DNA from: Myxococcales bacterium
GTDB lineage: Bacteria; Myxococcota; UBA4151
Direction of reading: 5' to 3'
DNA length: 34,847 nucleotides
NCBI GenBank assembly: GCA_002722845.1
Contig: PBND01000049.1
Location: forward strand, 1-34,847
Below the pieces are notes generated by a model. The model ran no database searches. It saw nothing but the letters and a program-made list of their open reading frames with translations, and was not told the DNA's origin. Both the position numbers and the translations under genes were made by a program. Within the stretch, counting starts at the first letter, position 1. Every line of letters begins with the position of its first letter. Shown one piece after another: positions 1 through 7,877 of the stretch.

Positions 1-871
1 CGAACTCTTGCCACGTGAGCCCATTCGAGCCCTGCCCATCACTGGAGGAGAGGGGCTCATTGCGGCGATAGGCATCCCCATAGTCTCGCAGATCGCCCAG
101 TTCGCTACCATTCACGCCGATCCCCACGATGCCCCCACCGGCCAGCAACAGCAGACCAGTCCAGGCCAGCGGTCGTCGATAGATTGGGCGTGTGGTGCTC
201 GCAGAGGGCGCAGCCTCCTTCTGTGGACGGGCCGCGGGCCCAGTTGTGGTCGAGGGCATGGCTGGGGCTTGCTTGGGGCTGGCTTTTTCGGGTGTCGATT
301 TTTGGGCAGTGGCTTTCTTGGCGACGGGCGCTGGGGTGGCGGCCTTGGGGCTGGAGGCCTTATTGGCAGCCTCGCCCCCGCCTTTGCCTTGTTCAGCCGC
401 CCGGGGCTCAAGACCTTCAGCGACCATGTTGCGGATGAGTAGGGGCAACTTCTCAAGGAGTTGAACCTCGTCCGGGATGATCTCGCTGCGCCGGGCGAGG
501 ACTTCAGCATCGTCGACGCTGGTGAGCTTCAGGGTCAGGATGAACTTGCCCCCAAAAGTACCCAGGCTTGAGGTGAACAGATAAGGGACGCCCAAAGCCC
601 CGCCAAGCTGAGCAAGACAACTGTCATCCTCGCAACCGAGGGCTGTTTTTTGTTCTTCTAGGGTGAGCAAATCCTTGATGTCGGAGCCACCGAGGACGGT
701 GCCAAAACGGCCGCTCTCATTGAGGCGGGCAAGGACCAGTTCATTGAGCATGTCACCGACGTTCTTATCGATCCCGCCCTTTAAGGCCAGATCCAGCACC
801 GCCATGCCTGGCTTTTCGCTGGGCTCAGCCGGTGGGGCCATGATGATCATGCTCAAGAGGGTCGCTAGCAT
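1..871 (-). CDS. Periplasmic protein of myxobacterial type, partial (runs off left edge)
   Basis: An open frame runs from ATG 871 to base 2 with no stop, so the C-terminus lies outside the window (290 codons seen). Residues 1-15 are hydrophobic (MLATLLSMIIMAPPA) and look like a short signal peptide. Residues about 20-125 read like the alpha/beta domain of myxobacterial envelope proteins related to CsgG/FlgO: a 'MAVLDL' strand, 'ALGCEDDSCLAQLGGALG' with two cysteines, then 'VPYLFTSSLGTFGGKF'. A Pro/Ala/Lys-rich low-complexity linker follows (about 155-225), then a hydrophobic stretch 'WTGLLLLAGGGIVGIGV' that may be a membrane helix. The gene lies 64 bases downstream of the ferredoxin gene on the same strand and may be the tail of that operon or independent. 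No Shine-Dalgarno is obvious. Function unknown; the family assignment is from memory of the pattern. Confidence 0.7.
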   Translation of the reverse strand, partial: MLATLLSMIIMAPPAEPSEKPGMAVLDLALKGGIDKNVGDMLNELVLARLNESGRFGTVLGGSDIKDLLTLEEQKTALGCEDDSCLAQLGGALGVPYLFTSSLGTFGGKFILTLKLTSVDDAEVLARRSEIIPDEVQLLEKLPLLIRNMVAEGLEPRAAEQGKGGGEAANKASSPKAATPAPVAKKATAQKSTPEKASPKQAPAMPSTTTGPAARPQKEAAPSASTTRPIYRRPLAWTGLLLLAGGGIVGIGVNGSELGDLRDYGDAYRRNEPLSSSDGQGSNGLTWQEF

Positions 872-935
872 GGGGGGTCCATAGCGAGAGAAAGGGGAAA
901 AGACAGCCTTGAGTTCGGAATCTGCGCGCTGACGA

Positions 936-1130
936 TCAGTCTTCGTTCAGGCTGAGGGCCCGCCGCGGGCAACTGCGGATGGCTTGCTCAAGGTCTTCCA
1001 TTTGAGCCTTTGGGACCTGATCTTGTCGAACCTCTAACTCGTCGTCGTCGGTAATAAAAAAGACCTCTGGCAATGCCATCTCGCACATGCCGTTGGCCTC
1101 ACAGAGGGTTTCATCCACAATAATTCTCAC
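936..1130 (-). CDS. 3Fe-4S ferredoxin, P450-partner type (FdxD-like)
   Basis: This 64-residue acidic ferredoxin has exactly three cysteines: C10 and C16 in 'CEANGMC' and C54 in 'SCPRRAL'. The C-x5-C...C-P pattern, without the middle cysteine, is the single 3Fe-4S cluster signature of small ferredoxins that feed electrons to bacterial cytochromes P450. ATG 1130 overlaps the stop of the upstream acyl-CoA dehydrogenase by four bases, so it is translationally coupled as the last gene of the SCP2-to-ferredoxin operon. Mycobacteria carry a comparable ferredoxin (FdxD) next to fadE26/fadE27, the same neighbourhood as here. The likely partner is the CYP125-like P450 at 16.2-17.4 kb, although an acyl-CoA dehydrogenase or Rieske partner is possible. 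The family is clear from the cysteines; the partner is inferred. Confidence 0.9.
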   Translation of the reverse strand: MRIIVDETLCEANGMCEMALPEVFFITDDDELEVRQDQVPKAQMEDLEQAIRSCPRRALSLNED

Positions 1131-2188
1131 GCTTCCTCCAATCGGAGATCGCCCAGTCTCGCCAAGCTGGAGCGAGCCCCTCCTAGGCTGAACTCATACC
1201 ACTTCATCTGCAGAAAATGCCGGTACAGCGGGTAGTCTCGATCAAAGCCCATACCACCGTGGAGGTGTTGGGCCGAAGCGACAACTCGATGCCCACCTTC
1301 ACAGGCGAAATAGCGGGCAGCGGCCAAGGCTTGGTCGTGATCTCGGCCCGTTTCCATGCGCCAGGCTGCCTCAAGCAAGGCTAGTTCCATGGCCTGGCAG
1401 TCGATGAAGCCGTCGGCAGCCCGCTGGCCTACGGCCTGAAAGCTGCCCAATGGCACGCCGAATTGCTGCCGCTCGCTCACGTAGCGAGCCGTCATAAAGA
1501 GGGCGCCCTCCGCCAAGCCCAGCATGTAGGCGGAACTGAGCAAGTGAAGCCGGTCGATGAGATAGCGAAGGACTTCCGGGCCGCCGATGCGGTGGGCTGG
1601 CTGGCCCTGAAACTGGAGTTTTTGGCGAGGTTGTCCATCCGTGCCCCATTGAACACCGGCTACCGCGGCAGCCGGGTCGACGAACACCAGGCAGGGGCCC
1701 GTTTCATCTCGGGCAGAGATCAAGAGCCGGTCGGTTTGAGGCGCTGCTGACTTCTCACCAAACAGGCCACCATCAAGGCGCAAAAGGGGTTGGGCGAGAT
1801 CCACGCTTTGATCTTCGTGCAGGGCGCAGTTGATCAGCCACTCGCCTTGGCCATAGGCCTTGAGGGCTGCCCGGTCCTCGTCACGACCGAAGGCGTCGAG
1901 AACGAGTGCCGCCGATAGACTCTCCACCGCCGGGACCGTTGGTGCCCGACGTCCCAACTGCTGCAGGAGGAGACAAACACTCAGCAGGCCTTGCTCAGTG
2001 CCACCGGCCCGCTCCGAGAGCCCCAGACCCAGCAACTCGGTGTCTGCAAGTGCTTGCCAGCAGGTTTGATCGAACCAATCCTGGCTCGCCATGAGCTCCT
2101 TGCTGCGCTCATCATCGATGGCGTTGCGGGCCACTTCTTTCGCCAGGTCACGGACGCTTTGTTCCATCTCGCTCAGTGCAAAATCCAT
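1127..2188 (-). CDS. Acyl-CoA dehydrogenase, small subunit of heteromeric pair 1 (FadE27-like)
   Basis: This 353-residue acyl-CoA dehydrogenase family protein has an N-terminal helical domain, a central beta domain and a C-terminal helical domain with 'QQFGVPLGSFQAVGQRAAD' and 'HLHGGMGFDRDYPLYRHF'. It is shorter than the canonical 380-400 residues and is followed by the ferredoxin and preceded by a second dehydrogenase with a 2-base gap. Such side-by-side unequal pairs are typical of steroid-CoA dehydrogenases, which form alpha2beta2 heterotetramers (for example FadE26/FadE27 or FadE28/FadE29 in Mycobacterium) with one FAD site per heterodimer. The start is ATG 2188 with GAGGT just upstream. 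By position beside a FadD19-like ligase it most resembles FadE27, acting on the first desaturation of a steroid side-chain CoA ester; exact chain length specificity cannot be read from the sequence. Confidence 0.88.
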   Translation of the reverse strand: MDFALSEMEQSVRDLAKEVARNAIDDERSKELMASQDWFDQTCWQALADTELLGLGLSERAGGTEQGLLSVCLLLQQLGRRAPTVPAVESLSAALVLDAFGRDEDRAALKAYGQGEWLINCALHEDQSVDLAQPLLRLDGGLFGEKSAAPQTDRLLISARDETGPCLVFVDPAAAVAGVQWGTDGQPRQKLQFQGQPAHRIGGPEVLRYLIDRLHLLSSAYMLGLAEGALFMTARYVSERQQFGVPLGSFQAVGQRAADGFIDCQAMELALLEAAWRMETGRDHDQALAAARYFACEGGHRVVASAQHLHGGMGFDRDYPLYRHFLQMKWYEFSLGGARSSLARLGDLRLEEA

Positions 2189-2190
2189 GG

Positions 2191-3366
2191 TTACCTCAAC
2201 TGCCTGGGCATGCGCAGGCCTGCAGCCGCGATGATATCCCGCTGCACTTCGTTGGTCCCGCCGCCAAAGGTGAGCACCAGACTCATACGATAAAACCGTT
2301 CCAGGTCCCCTTGCAGCCTCGCACCGTCACTGTGGACGGTCAGTGCACCGGCGGCCCCTAGGATTTCTTGGAGCAGGCGAGCACCCCGCACATAGAGCTC
2401 GCTGCCGAAGACTTTAATGGCGCTGGCTTCCGCCATGCTCAATCGGTCCTGGGCGATGGCCCAACCTTGCCGCCAGTTCATCAAGCGGAGCACCTGCAGA
2501 TGGGCCGCGACCTCGGCCAGGTTGCTGCGGACCCAGGCCTGTTGGAGCAGGGCGAGACCCTCGCCGTCTACAGCCCCTCCAGCCCAGACCTGGGTACGCT
2601 CCATTAATCGCTCCAAGGGACCCACCGCATTGAGGGCCACCCGCTCATGGTTCAGTTGGCTGGTGATCAGGGCCCAGCCCCCGTTTTCCGGGCCGACGAG
2701 GTGACTTGTCGGCACCCGAACGGAATCCAAATAGACCGCGTGAATATTGTTGTCTCCCAGGCCATGGATGGGCGTCATGCTCAGCCCAGCAGCATCCATG
2801 GGGACAATGAGGATGCTAATGCCCTTATGCTTTTTGGCCTCCGGGTCCGTGCGGCAGGCCAGCCAGAGGTAATCGGCGTGGTCAGCGAGACTGCAAAAGA
2901 TCTTCTGACCGTTGATGATATATTCATCGCCCGCGCGCACAGCCTTTGTCTTGAGGCTCGCTAAATCGGTTCCGGCCCCCGGCTCTGTATAGCCGATGGA
3001 GAAATGACATTCGCCGGCGAGGATTTTTGGGGCGTAGAAGGTTTTTTGCGCCTCAGTACCAAACTGTAGCAGGGCTGGGCCCACCGTATTCAAGGTCAGA
3101 ATCGGGACCGGAAAGCCCACCCGTTGCACTTCATCGAAAAACAAAAATTGCTCGATGGGCCCCTGGCCTTGGCCGCCGTGTTCCTTTGGCCAGCCGATCC
3201 CCAGCCAGCCGTCTCGTCCCATCTGTCGGCACGCGGCCATGAAGAGGGGCCCGCCCCCTTCTTGATGATTGAGTTCGGCCCTGAGTTCGGGGCTCATCAG
3301 CCGGTCCATATAAGCTCGGATATCGTCTCGGAGGCTGCGTTGAGCTTCGGTGAGATCGAGGTGCAT
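2191..3366 (-). CDS. Acyl-CoA dehydrogenase, large subunit of pair 1 (FadE26-like)
   Basis: This is a 391-residue acyl-CoA dehydrogenase with the expected order of motifs: 'GWLGIGWPKEHGGQG' near the N-terminus, the FAD/substrate strand 'GYTEPGAGTDLASLKT', 'INGQKIFCSLADHADY', and C-terminal 'FGGGTNEVQRDIIA'. Start ATG 3366 is preceded by AGGAGCC at good spacing. It sits 8 bases after the thioesterase stop and 2 bases before its 353-residue partner, so the two are almost certainly made together. Steroid-specific FadE enzymes work as mixed dimers of one such full-length and one shorter subunit, inserting the alpha,beta double bond into a steroid side-chain CoA thioester. The operon context (FadD19-like, Ltp-like, ferredoxin) argues for FadE26 rather than a straight-chain fatty acid enzyme, but specificity is inferred. 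Confidence 0.9.
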   Translation of the reverse strand: MHLDLTEAQRSLRDDIRAYMDRLMSPELRAELNHQEGGGPLFMAACRQMGRDGWLGIGWPKEHGGQGQGPIEQFLFFDEVQRVGFPVPILTLNTVGPALLQFGTEAQKTFYAPKILAGECHFSIGYTEPGAGTDLASLKTKAVRAGDEYIINGQKIFCSLADHADYLWLACRTDPEAKKHKGISILIVPMDAAGLSMTPIHGLGDNNIHAVYLDSVRVPTSHLVGPENGGWALITSQLNHERVALNAVGPLERLMERTQVWAGGAVDGEGLALLQQAWVRSNLAEVAAHLQVLRLMNWRQGWAIAQDRLSMAEASAIKVFGSELYVRGARLLQEILGAAGALTVHSDGARLQGDLERFYRMSLVLTFGGGTNEVQRDIIAAAGLRMPRQLR

Positions 3367-3374
3367 GGTGGCTC

Positions 3375-4094
3375 CTAAGGATTGTTCGCCGCGAACTCGG
3401 CCAGCATTCGCCCAAACAGCTTGGCCTCGAGGCGGACAAAGACAGCTTCACTGCGAGCGGTCACTTCTTCGCCCACTTTCACTTCGCCATGCATATGAAC
3501 CTGCCGGCCCTTGTCCTTTTCGATCCAGGCCCGAAAGAACAACTCCTCGTGGCTTGGGGTGGGGCGGTCATAGTGCATGGTGAGGCTCTGGGTGACGCAG
3601 GGGTCTCCCTGACTCACCAGCACGAAGCCCATCAACTGGTCCATCAAGGCTGCCACCATGCCGCCGTGGACCCAGCCCGGTGCGCCCACATATCCGTTCT
3701 CGAGGCGGACCGTGCCTTGGGCTCCGTCGGCTCCAGCCTCCAGCCTCATCAGGGGCGAGAGGGGGTTCGAGGGGCCTGTAATCCAGGCTCGGTCGGAAAA
3801 AAGGTGCGGCTTCGCCAGATAGTCGCCATCTCGATAGCACTGGAGAAAGCTACGGGCATCATATGCCTCCATCTCTTGGAGGGCTTGACGCACGGCCCTC
3901 GCCGCGCCCTGCAGGACCTCGGCCGGGGCTTCGGAGCAAACGGTCAGGTGGGCCAATCGCCGCATGGGTTCCGCTAATTCTCGCTTCGCAGCCCAGGCGG
4001 GATCATCGGGCTCCACCACATCCCAACTGCGCATGATGAACTGGCGAACGAAGTCCCGAAGGGCCTCACTGTCTTCGGGGAGTTCTTCACTCAC
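3375..4094 (-). CDS. Hotdog-fold acyl-CoA thioesterase (PaaI/4HBT family)
   Basis: The protein is 239 residues from GTG 4094, with GGAGAG about 6 bases upstream and an 8-base overlap with the end of the acyl-CoA ligase gene. The frame stays open well upstream inside the ligase gene, but that extension (Ser/Pro-rich, no ribosome site) is an antiparallel-frame artefact. The C-terminal half carries the hotdog signature 'GWVHGGMVAALMDQLMGF' followed by 'TQSLTMHYDRPTP', typical of PaaI-like thioesterases. The N-terminal 100 residues are a helical extension unlike minimal hotdog enzymes. In a steroid-CoA operon it probably releases CoA from stalled or bulky intermediates. Mycobacterial cholesterol operons also contain hotdog-fold proteins, but some of those are hydratases; the HGG motif here favours a thioesterase. 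Confidence 0.85.
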   Translation of the reverse strand: MSEELPEDSEALRDFVRQFIMRSWDVVEPDDPAWAAKRELAEPMRRLAHLTVCSEAPAEVLQGAARAVRQALQEMEAYDARSFLQCYRDGDYLAKPHLFSDRAWITGPSNPLSPLMRLEAGADGAQGTVRLENGYVGAPGWVHGGMVAALMDQLMGFVLVSQGDPCVTQSLTMHYDRPTPSHEELFFRAWIEKDKGRQVHMHGEVKVGEEVTARSEAVFVRLEAKLFGRMLAEFAANNP

Positions 4095-5676
4095 CGGCGA
4101 GCTCTCCAGCCCGCCGTTGGGCGGTCTTGTAATCGGGCTTTCCGGTGGCATGTCGGGGGACTCGCTCGACGAAGAAGACCTGCTTGGGGCATTTGTAGCC
4201 GGCCACTTTGCTGCGAGCATGGGCGATGACATCCTCTTCGCTGATGTGCATGGAGTCTCTGAGTTGGATGAGGGCGGTGACCCGCTGACCCCAGCGATCA
4301 TCAGCCAGTCCCACCACCACCGCATCAAAGATGGCTTCGTGGGCTTTCAAGCCTTCCTCCACCTCCTCGGGAAAGACTTTTTCGCCGCCCGTGTTGATAC
4401 AGACCGAACCGCGACCCAAGAGGGTGACCGTACCATCCTCCTCGAGGATGCCTGCATCGCCCGGCAGAACGTAGCGGATCCCATCGATGAGCTTGAAGGT
4501 GGCTGCCGTCTTTTCTTCGTCTTTGTAGTAACCCAAGGGAAGGTGTCCGCAGTGGGCGATCTTTCCTTGTTCGCCGACGGCGCATTCCCGCCCGTCCTCC
4601 GAAAGGATTTTGGTCCGGCCTGGCAGCATGAAGAACTTGGGTTGCCCCCCCGCGTCGGTGATGGCCAGACCGGCATGGCCGGCCTCCGAAGAGCCGAAGT
4701 TGTTCATGATCATGGCGTCAGGGAATGCCTCGCCAAGACGCTGTTTGACGGTCTCAGAAAGGACGGCCCCCGCGCTGCTAACCACGAAAAGTTCCGGCGC
4801 TTTGTAGTCACCAGTGAGAAATGTTTCCGCCAGGGGTCGGCCCATGGCGTCGCCCACGAGATTGACCGTGGTGACCCCTTCGTCGCCCAGCAGACGAGCG
4901 GTTTCTTCGGGGATGAAACTGGCCCCGGGAACGAGGACAGATTTGCCGCCGGTAAACATGCCGATGAAGCTGCTGAACTGGGCCGAACCATGGATGAGCG
5001 GCGCGGCGGTGTGCATGGTGAAGGGGGCCCCTTGGAGGATGAACTCACTGAGTTGCTCCGGTGTCTCTAGCGGGTCATCGCCGGGCCGACCCCCCTGCAG
5101 GCCGGCGAAGAGTAGGTTCTCGTGCTCCCACATCACGCCCCGGGGCATACCGGTCGTACCACCGGTGTAGATGATCCAGAGGTCCTGGCCGCTACGGGGC
5201 CCAAAGTCCCGTTCTGGGGATCCTTCGGCAAGGACTGATTCATAGCTCGAAGCGTCGATGCCGCCGGGATCCCCCTCCCCACCATGGATGAGCAGATGAC
5301 AGGCCGGCGCGGCCGATAATGCGGGGTGCACTTGCCCGGACAATTCGGCCTCGAAGAACAGGCCTTTCAAATCCGCATTGTCATAGAGGTAAGCCAACTC
5401 CTCGGTGACGTAGCGGTAGTTGATGTTGATGGGCACACAACGGATCTTCAACAGGGCCAGCATGCTCTCGAAGTATTGGTGGCCGTTGTAGAGTTGCAGG
5501 CCGACATGGTCGCCGGCTTTAAGACCTCGGGCTTGGAGGGCGTGGGCTAATCGGTTCGTTCGAGCCTCTAAATCTCGATAGGTGTGGCGGACGGAGCCAG
5601 AAACGAGGGCGAGCCGATCGGGGACGGTATCGACGACGATCTCAAAGAGATCAGCCAGGTTAAAGGTTCTCTTCAT
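4087..5676 (-). CDS. Steroid side-chain acyl-CoA ligase (FadD19-like)
   Basis: This is a 529-residue AMP-forming acyl-CoA synthetase. The start is ATG 5676, chosen because GAGGAGC lies just upstream and because 'MKRTFNLADLFE' matches the family N-terminus; the frame is open farther upstream only inside the thiolase gene. The P-loop 'YTGGTTGMPRGVMWEHE' is at 170-186, the adenylate motif 'VLPGDAGILEEDGTVTLLGR' near 415-435, and the C-terminal catalytic lysine region is 'ATGKPDYK'. Several stretches ('SPERDFG', 'GTTGxPxGVMWxHE', 'LGRGSVxINxGGEKVxPEEVE') are those I associate with FadD19, which activates C26/C24 sterol side-chain acids. It would form the CoA ester that enters beta-oxidation, the type of compound known to release KstR from DNA in actinobacteria. 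The ligase class is certain; the steroid substrate is inferred from motif and context. Confidence 0.88.
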   Translation of the reverse strand: MKRTFNLADLFEIVVDTVPDRLALVSGSVRHTYRDLEARTNRLAHALQARGLKAGDHVGLQLYNGHQYFESMLALLKIRCVPININYRYVTEELAYLYDNADLKGLFFEAELSGQVHPALSAAPACHLLIHGGEGDPGGIDASSYESVLAEGSPERDFGPRSGQDLWIIYTGGTTGMPRGVMWEHENLLFAGLQGGRPGDDPLETPEQLSEFILQGAPFTMHTAAPLIHGSAQFSSFIGMFTGGKSVLVPGASFIPEETARLLGDEGVTTVNLVGDAMGRPLAETFLTGDYKAPELFVVSSAGAVLSETVKQRLGEAFPDAMIMNNFGSSEAGHAGLAITDAGGQPKFFMLPGRTKILSEDGRECAVGEQGKIAHCGHLPLGYYKDEEKTAATFKLIDGIRYVLPGDAGILEEDGTVTLLGRGSVCINTGGEKVFPEEVEEGLKAHEAIFDAVVVGLADDRWGQRVTALIQLRDSMHISEEDVIAHARSKVAGYKCPKQVFFVERVPRHATGKPDYKTAQRRAGELAGE

Positions 5677-5686
5677 CGTTTGCTCC

Positions 5687-6841
5687 TCATGCGGGCTCTG
5701 AGCCGACGATCCAGCCGGCGAAAAATTGGCTACCACCACCATAGGCGTGACCCATCGCAATGCGGGCGCCTTCGATCTGGTGATCGCCGGCGAGTCCTCG
5801 GACCTGTTGGGCCGCTTCTGCGAAGCGAATCATCCCACTGGCGCCGATGGGGTTCGTGCTCATCACACCGCCACTCATATTGATGGGCAGATCGCCGTCC
5901 ATGGCGGTGACGCCATCCCGGACCATCTTCCAGCCATCGCCTTCTGCGCAGAAGCCGAGATTCTCAAGCCACATGGGTTCAAACCAGGAGAAGGGAACAT
6001 AGAGTTCGGCACAGTCGATCTCCGTCAAAGGATCGGTGATCTTTGCTTGGGCATAGAGGTCAGCGGCGCAGTATTTTCCGGCTTCCGGATTCACCTGATC
6101 CCGTCCGGAGAAGATAATGGGTTCGGTACGCACTGAGGTCCCATGGACCCAGGCCGGCGGCCTGGGGGCGGCCTGGGCGACATCTTCCGCACAGAGCACC
6201 ATGGCGCAGGCGCCGTCACTGCTGGGGCAGGTCTCCAGATAATTGATCGGGTCCCACAAGATGGGGGCCTGGCTCACTTGTTCGAGGGTGACGGGCTGAT
6301 GCAGGTGAGCCAGGGGATTGCGCATGGCGTTCTCCCGGTCTTTGACGGTCACCCGCCAGCCGATGTCTTCCGGCGCCCCACTGCGGCGAATATAGGCTCG
6401 GATCAAAGGCGCAAAGTAGCCGCCGGCCCCGGCGACGGTGGGCGGGACAAAAGGATAGGCCGGCGACAGCGCCCACATCGCATTGGACTCGGACTGCTTT
6501 TGAAAAGCCAAGGTCAAGACGCGGCGATATCGACCGGCTTCGATGGCATGGGTCGCCACCACGGCCGTGGAGCCCCCGACACTACCGGCGGTATAGACGC
6601 GCATCATCGGCTTGCCGACGGCGCCTAGGGCACCGGCCAGCATCAGCTCCGGCATCATGACACCTTCGAAAGTATCCGGTGCTTTGCCGATGATGACTGC
6701 ATCGATGTCTTCAAAGCCCAAGCCCGCATCAGCAAGCGCTGCCAACGCCGCTTCTCGAACCAAACCATAGAGGCTGACGTCCTGTCGTTTGGCCGCATAG
6801 CGGGTTTGGCCCACGCCGATGACTGCGCAGCGGGTCTTCAT
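5687..6841 (-). CDS. Thiolase-fold lipid-transfer protein/aldolase subunit (Ltp3-like)
   Basis: This 384-residue thiolase-superfamily protein starts at ATG 6841, which overlaps the stop of the preceding thiolase-like gene by four bases. The N-terminal strand 'RCAVIGVGQTRYA' and C-terminal 'NMSGGVMSTNPIGASGMIRFAEAA' are typical of SCP2-type thiolases. At the place of the catalytic cysteine the sequence is 'TAGSVGGSTAVV', with Ser87 where thiolases have Cys, so classical thiolysis is doubtful. Tyrosines are kept in 'CAELYVPFSWF' and in 'GHAYGGGSQFF', regions where Ltp2-type retro-aldolases use catalytic tyrosines. The order DUF35, shorter Ltp, longer Ltp is the same as Rv3521-ltp4-ltp3 in Mycobacterium tuberculosis, and lengths are close. 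It probably cleaves a beta-hydroxy or beta-keto steroid-CoA as a complex with its two upstream neighbours. Confidence 0.88.
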   Translation of the reverse strand: MKTRCAVIGVGQTRYAAKRQDVSLYGLVREAALAALADAGLGFEDIDAVIIGKAPDTFEGVMMPELMLAGALGAVGKPMMRVYTAGSVGGSTAVVATHAIEAGRYRRVLTLAFQKQSESNAMWALSPAYPFVPPTVAGAGGYFAPLIRAYIRRSGAPEDIGWRVTVKDRENAMRNPLAHLHQPVTLEQVSQAPILWDPINYLETCPSSDGACAMVLCAEDVAQAAPRPPAWVHGTSVRTEPIIFSGRDQVNPEAGKYCAADLYAQAKITDPLTEIDCAELYVPFSWFEPMWLENLGFCAEGDGWKMVRDGVTAMDGDLPINMSGGVMSTNPIGASGMIRFAEAAQQVRGLAGDHQIEGARIAMGHAYGGGSQFFAGWIVGSEPA

Positions 6842-7875
6842 CGGGCCTCCAAGACAGCCACCAGATTGTGCTGCAAACAGGGCCCGCTGGTGGCGTGGGC
6901 GAGGGCCGTGGTCGCTCGCCCGTCGATGATGGCTTGGGCCGCCTCGCCGAGGCGGATGAGGCCTGTGACCATCACCGGGTTGGCACATAAGGCCCCACCG
7001 CTGGGATTCACATTGGCCGTTTCAAGCCCGCCCAGGGCCCGGCGAAGGATGAGCTCTTGGGGGCTATAAGGGGCATGAAGCTCGGCCACATCGACATGCC
7101 CGTCGAAGCCGGCACTTTGGGCCGCCGCCGCGGTGCTGGGGGATTGGCAGAGGTTGCGCTGGCCCAGATGATGGGTCTCGATGCGATGATCCATACCTCG
7201 AATCCAAGCCGGCCGTTCGCACAAGGCCCTTGCCCGATCGCCTCGGGCGAGGATGACACAGGCAGCGCCATCGCCCACCGGGGGGCAATCACTGGCATCG
7301 AGGGGGCTGGCGACCGGTTGGTTGCGGGCCGGCGCCGGGCTGCGCAGCTGCGCATGGGGGTTGTCGAGACCCGCTCGCCGGTTGCGGCTCACCACCTTCG
7401 CAAAGTCGGCTTCCGTCGCGTCCTTTGCCAGCAAGAGGGCCTGGGCCTGCAGGCCCGCAAGAGCGTTGGCGTCGGGAGTGAGCGGTGCGGTGGTATAGGG
7501 TTCGAGTTGGGCCGTTAGAATCTTTTCGATGGCCCCTAAGGAACTTTGACCAAAGGCGTAGACGAGGGCTGTGTCGAGATCGCCATGTTGGAGGCGGACC
7601 CAGGCTTCAAAGAGAGCCCAGGCCCCGTCCATTTCCACATGGCTCTCTCGAGCTGGCGGCCAGGCACCCAGTCCATCGACGGCGCTCACAAAGCTAAAGG
7701 GTCGGCCCGAGAGAAAGTCACTGCTGCCTGAGCAGGTAAAGCCGATGTCATCCTGCCGTAACCCCAGTTGATCTCGGGCCTGGCTTACCACCGCTTGCAC
7801 CAGCTCCACCTCATCCCCTTGGCTCTGGGGCCGGGTAGGCGTTTGGGCAAAGCCGACAATCGCAATATCAGCCAT
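6838..7875 (-). CDS. Thiolase-fold lipid-transfer protein, non-nucleophilic subunit (Ltp4-like)
   Basis: The protein is 345 residues and thiolase-like. It starts 'MADIAIVGFAQTPTR' at ATG 7875, two bases after the DUF35 stop. The region that holds the nucleophilic cysteine in true thiolases reads 'SHVEMDGAWALFEAW', with Glu81 in that place, so this subunit cannot carry an acyl-enzyme. The C-terminal block 'VNPSGGALCANPVMVTGLIRLGEAA' is conserved and 'HATSGPCLQHN' replaces the usual GGG loop. Being short and cysteine-less, it is most likely a structural or alternative-active-site partner of the Ltp3-like protein made from the next gene, with DUF35 as the third component, as in the Ltp/ChsH-type steroid aldolase complexes. 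Family is clear; role within the complex is inferred. Confidence 0.87.
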   Translation of the reverse strand: MADIAIVGFAQTPTRPQSQGDEVELVQAVVSQARDQLGLRQDDIGFTCSGSSDFLSGRPFSFVSAVDGLGAWPPARESHVEMDGAWALFEAWVRLQHGDLDTALVYAFGQSSLGAIEKILTAQLEPYTTAPLTPDANALAGLQAQALLLAKDATEADFAKVVSRNRRAGLDNPHAQLRSPAPARNQPVASPLDASDCPPVGDGAACVILARGDRARALCERPAWIRGMDHRIETHHLGQRNLCQSPSTAAAAQSAGFDGHVDVAELHAPYSPQELILRRALGGLETANVNPSGGALCANPVMVTGLIRLGEAAQAIIDGRATTALAHATSGPCLQHNLVAVLEAR

Positions 7876-7877
7876 GA

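Noticed and set aside
8..510. Long frames on both strands at the left edge (Gly-rich plus strand, Arg/Pro-rich minus strand)
   Set aside because: They are shadows of the low-complexity linker of the partial minus-strand gene 1-871, whose own frame has a sensible protein with signal peptide and conserved motifs.
3964..5070. 368-codon plus-strand frame opposite the acyl-CoA ligase gene
   Set aside because: It has no family resemblance and no ribosome site and lies antisense to a gene with complete adenylate-forming motifs.
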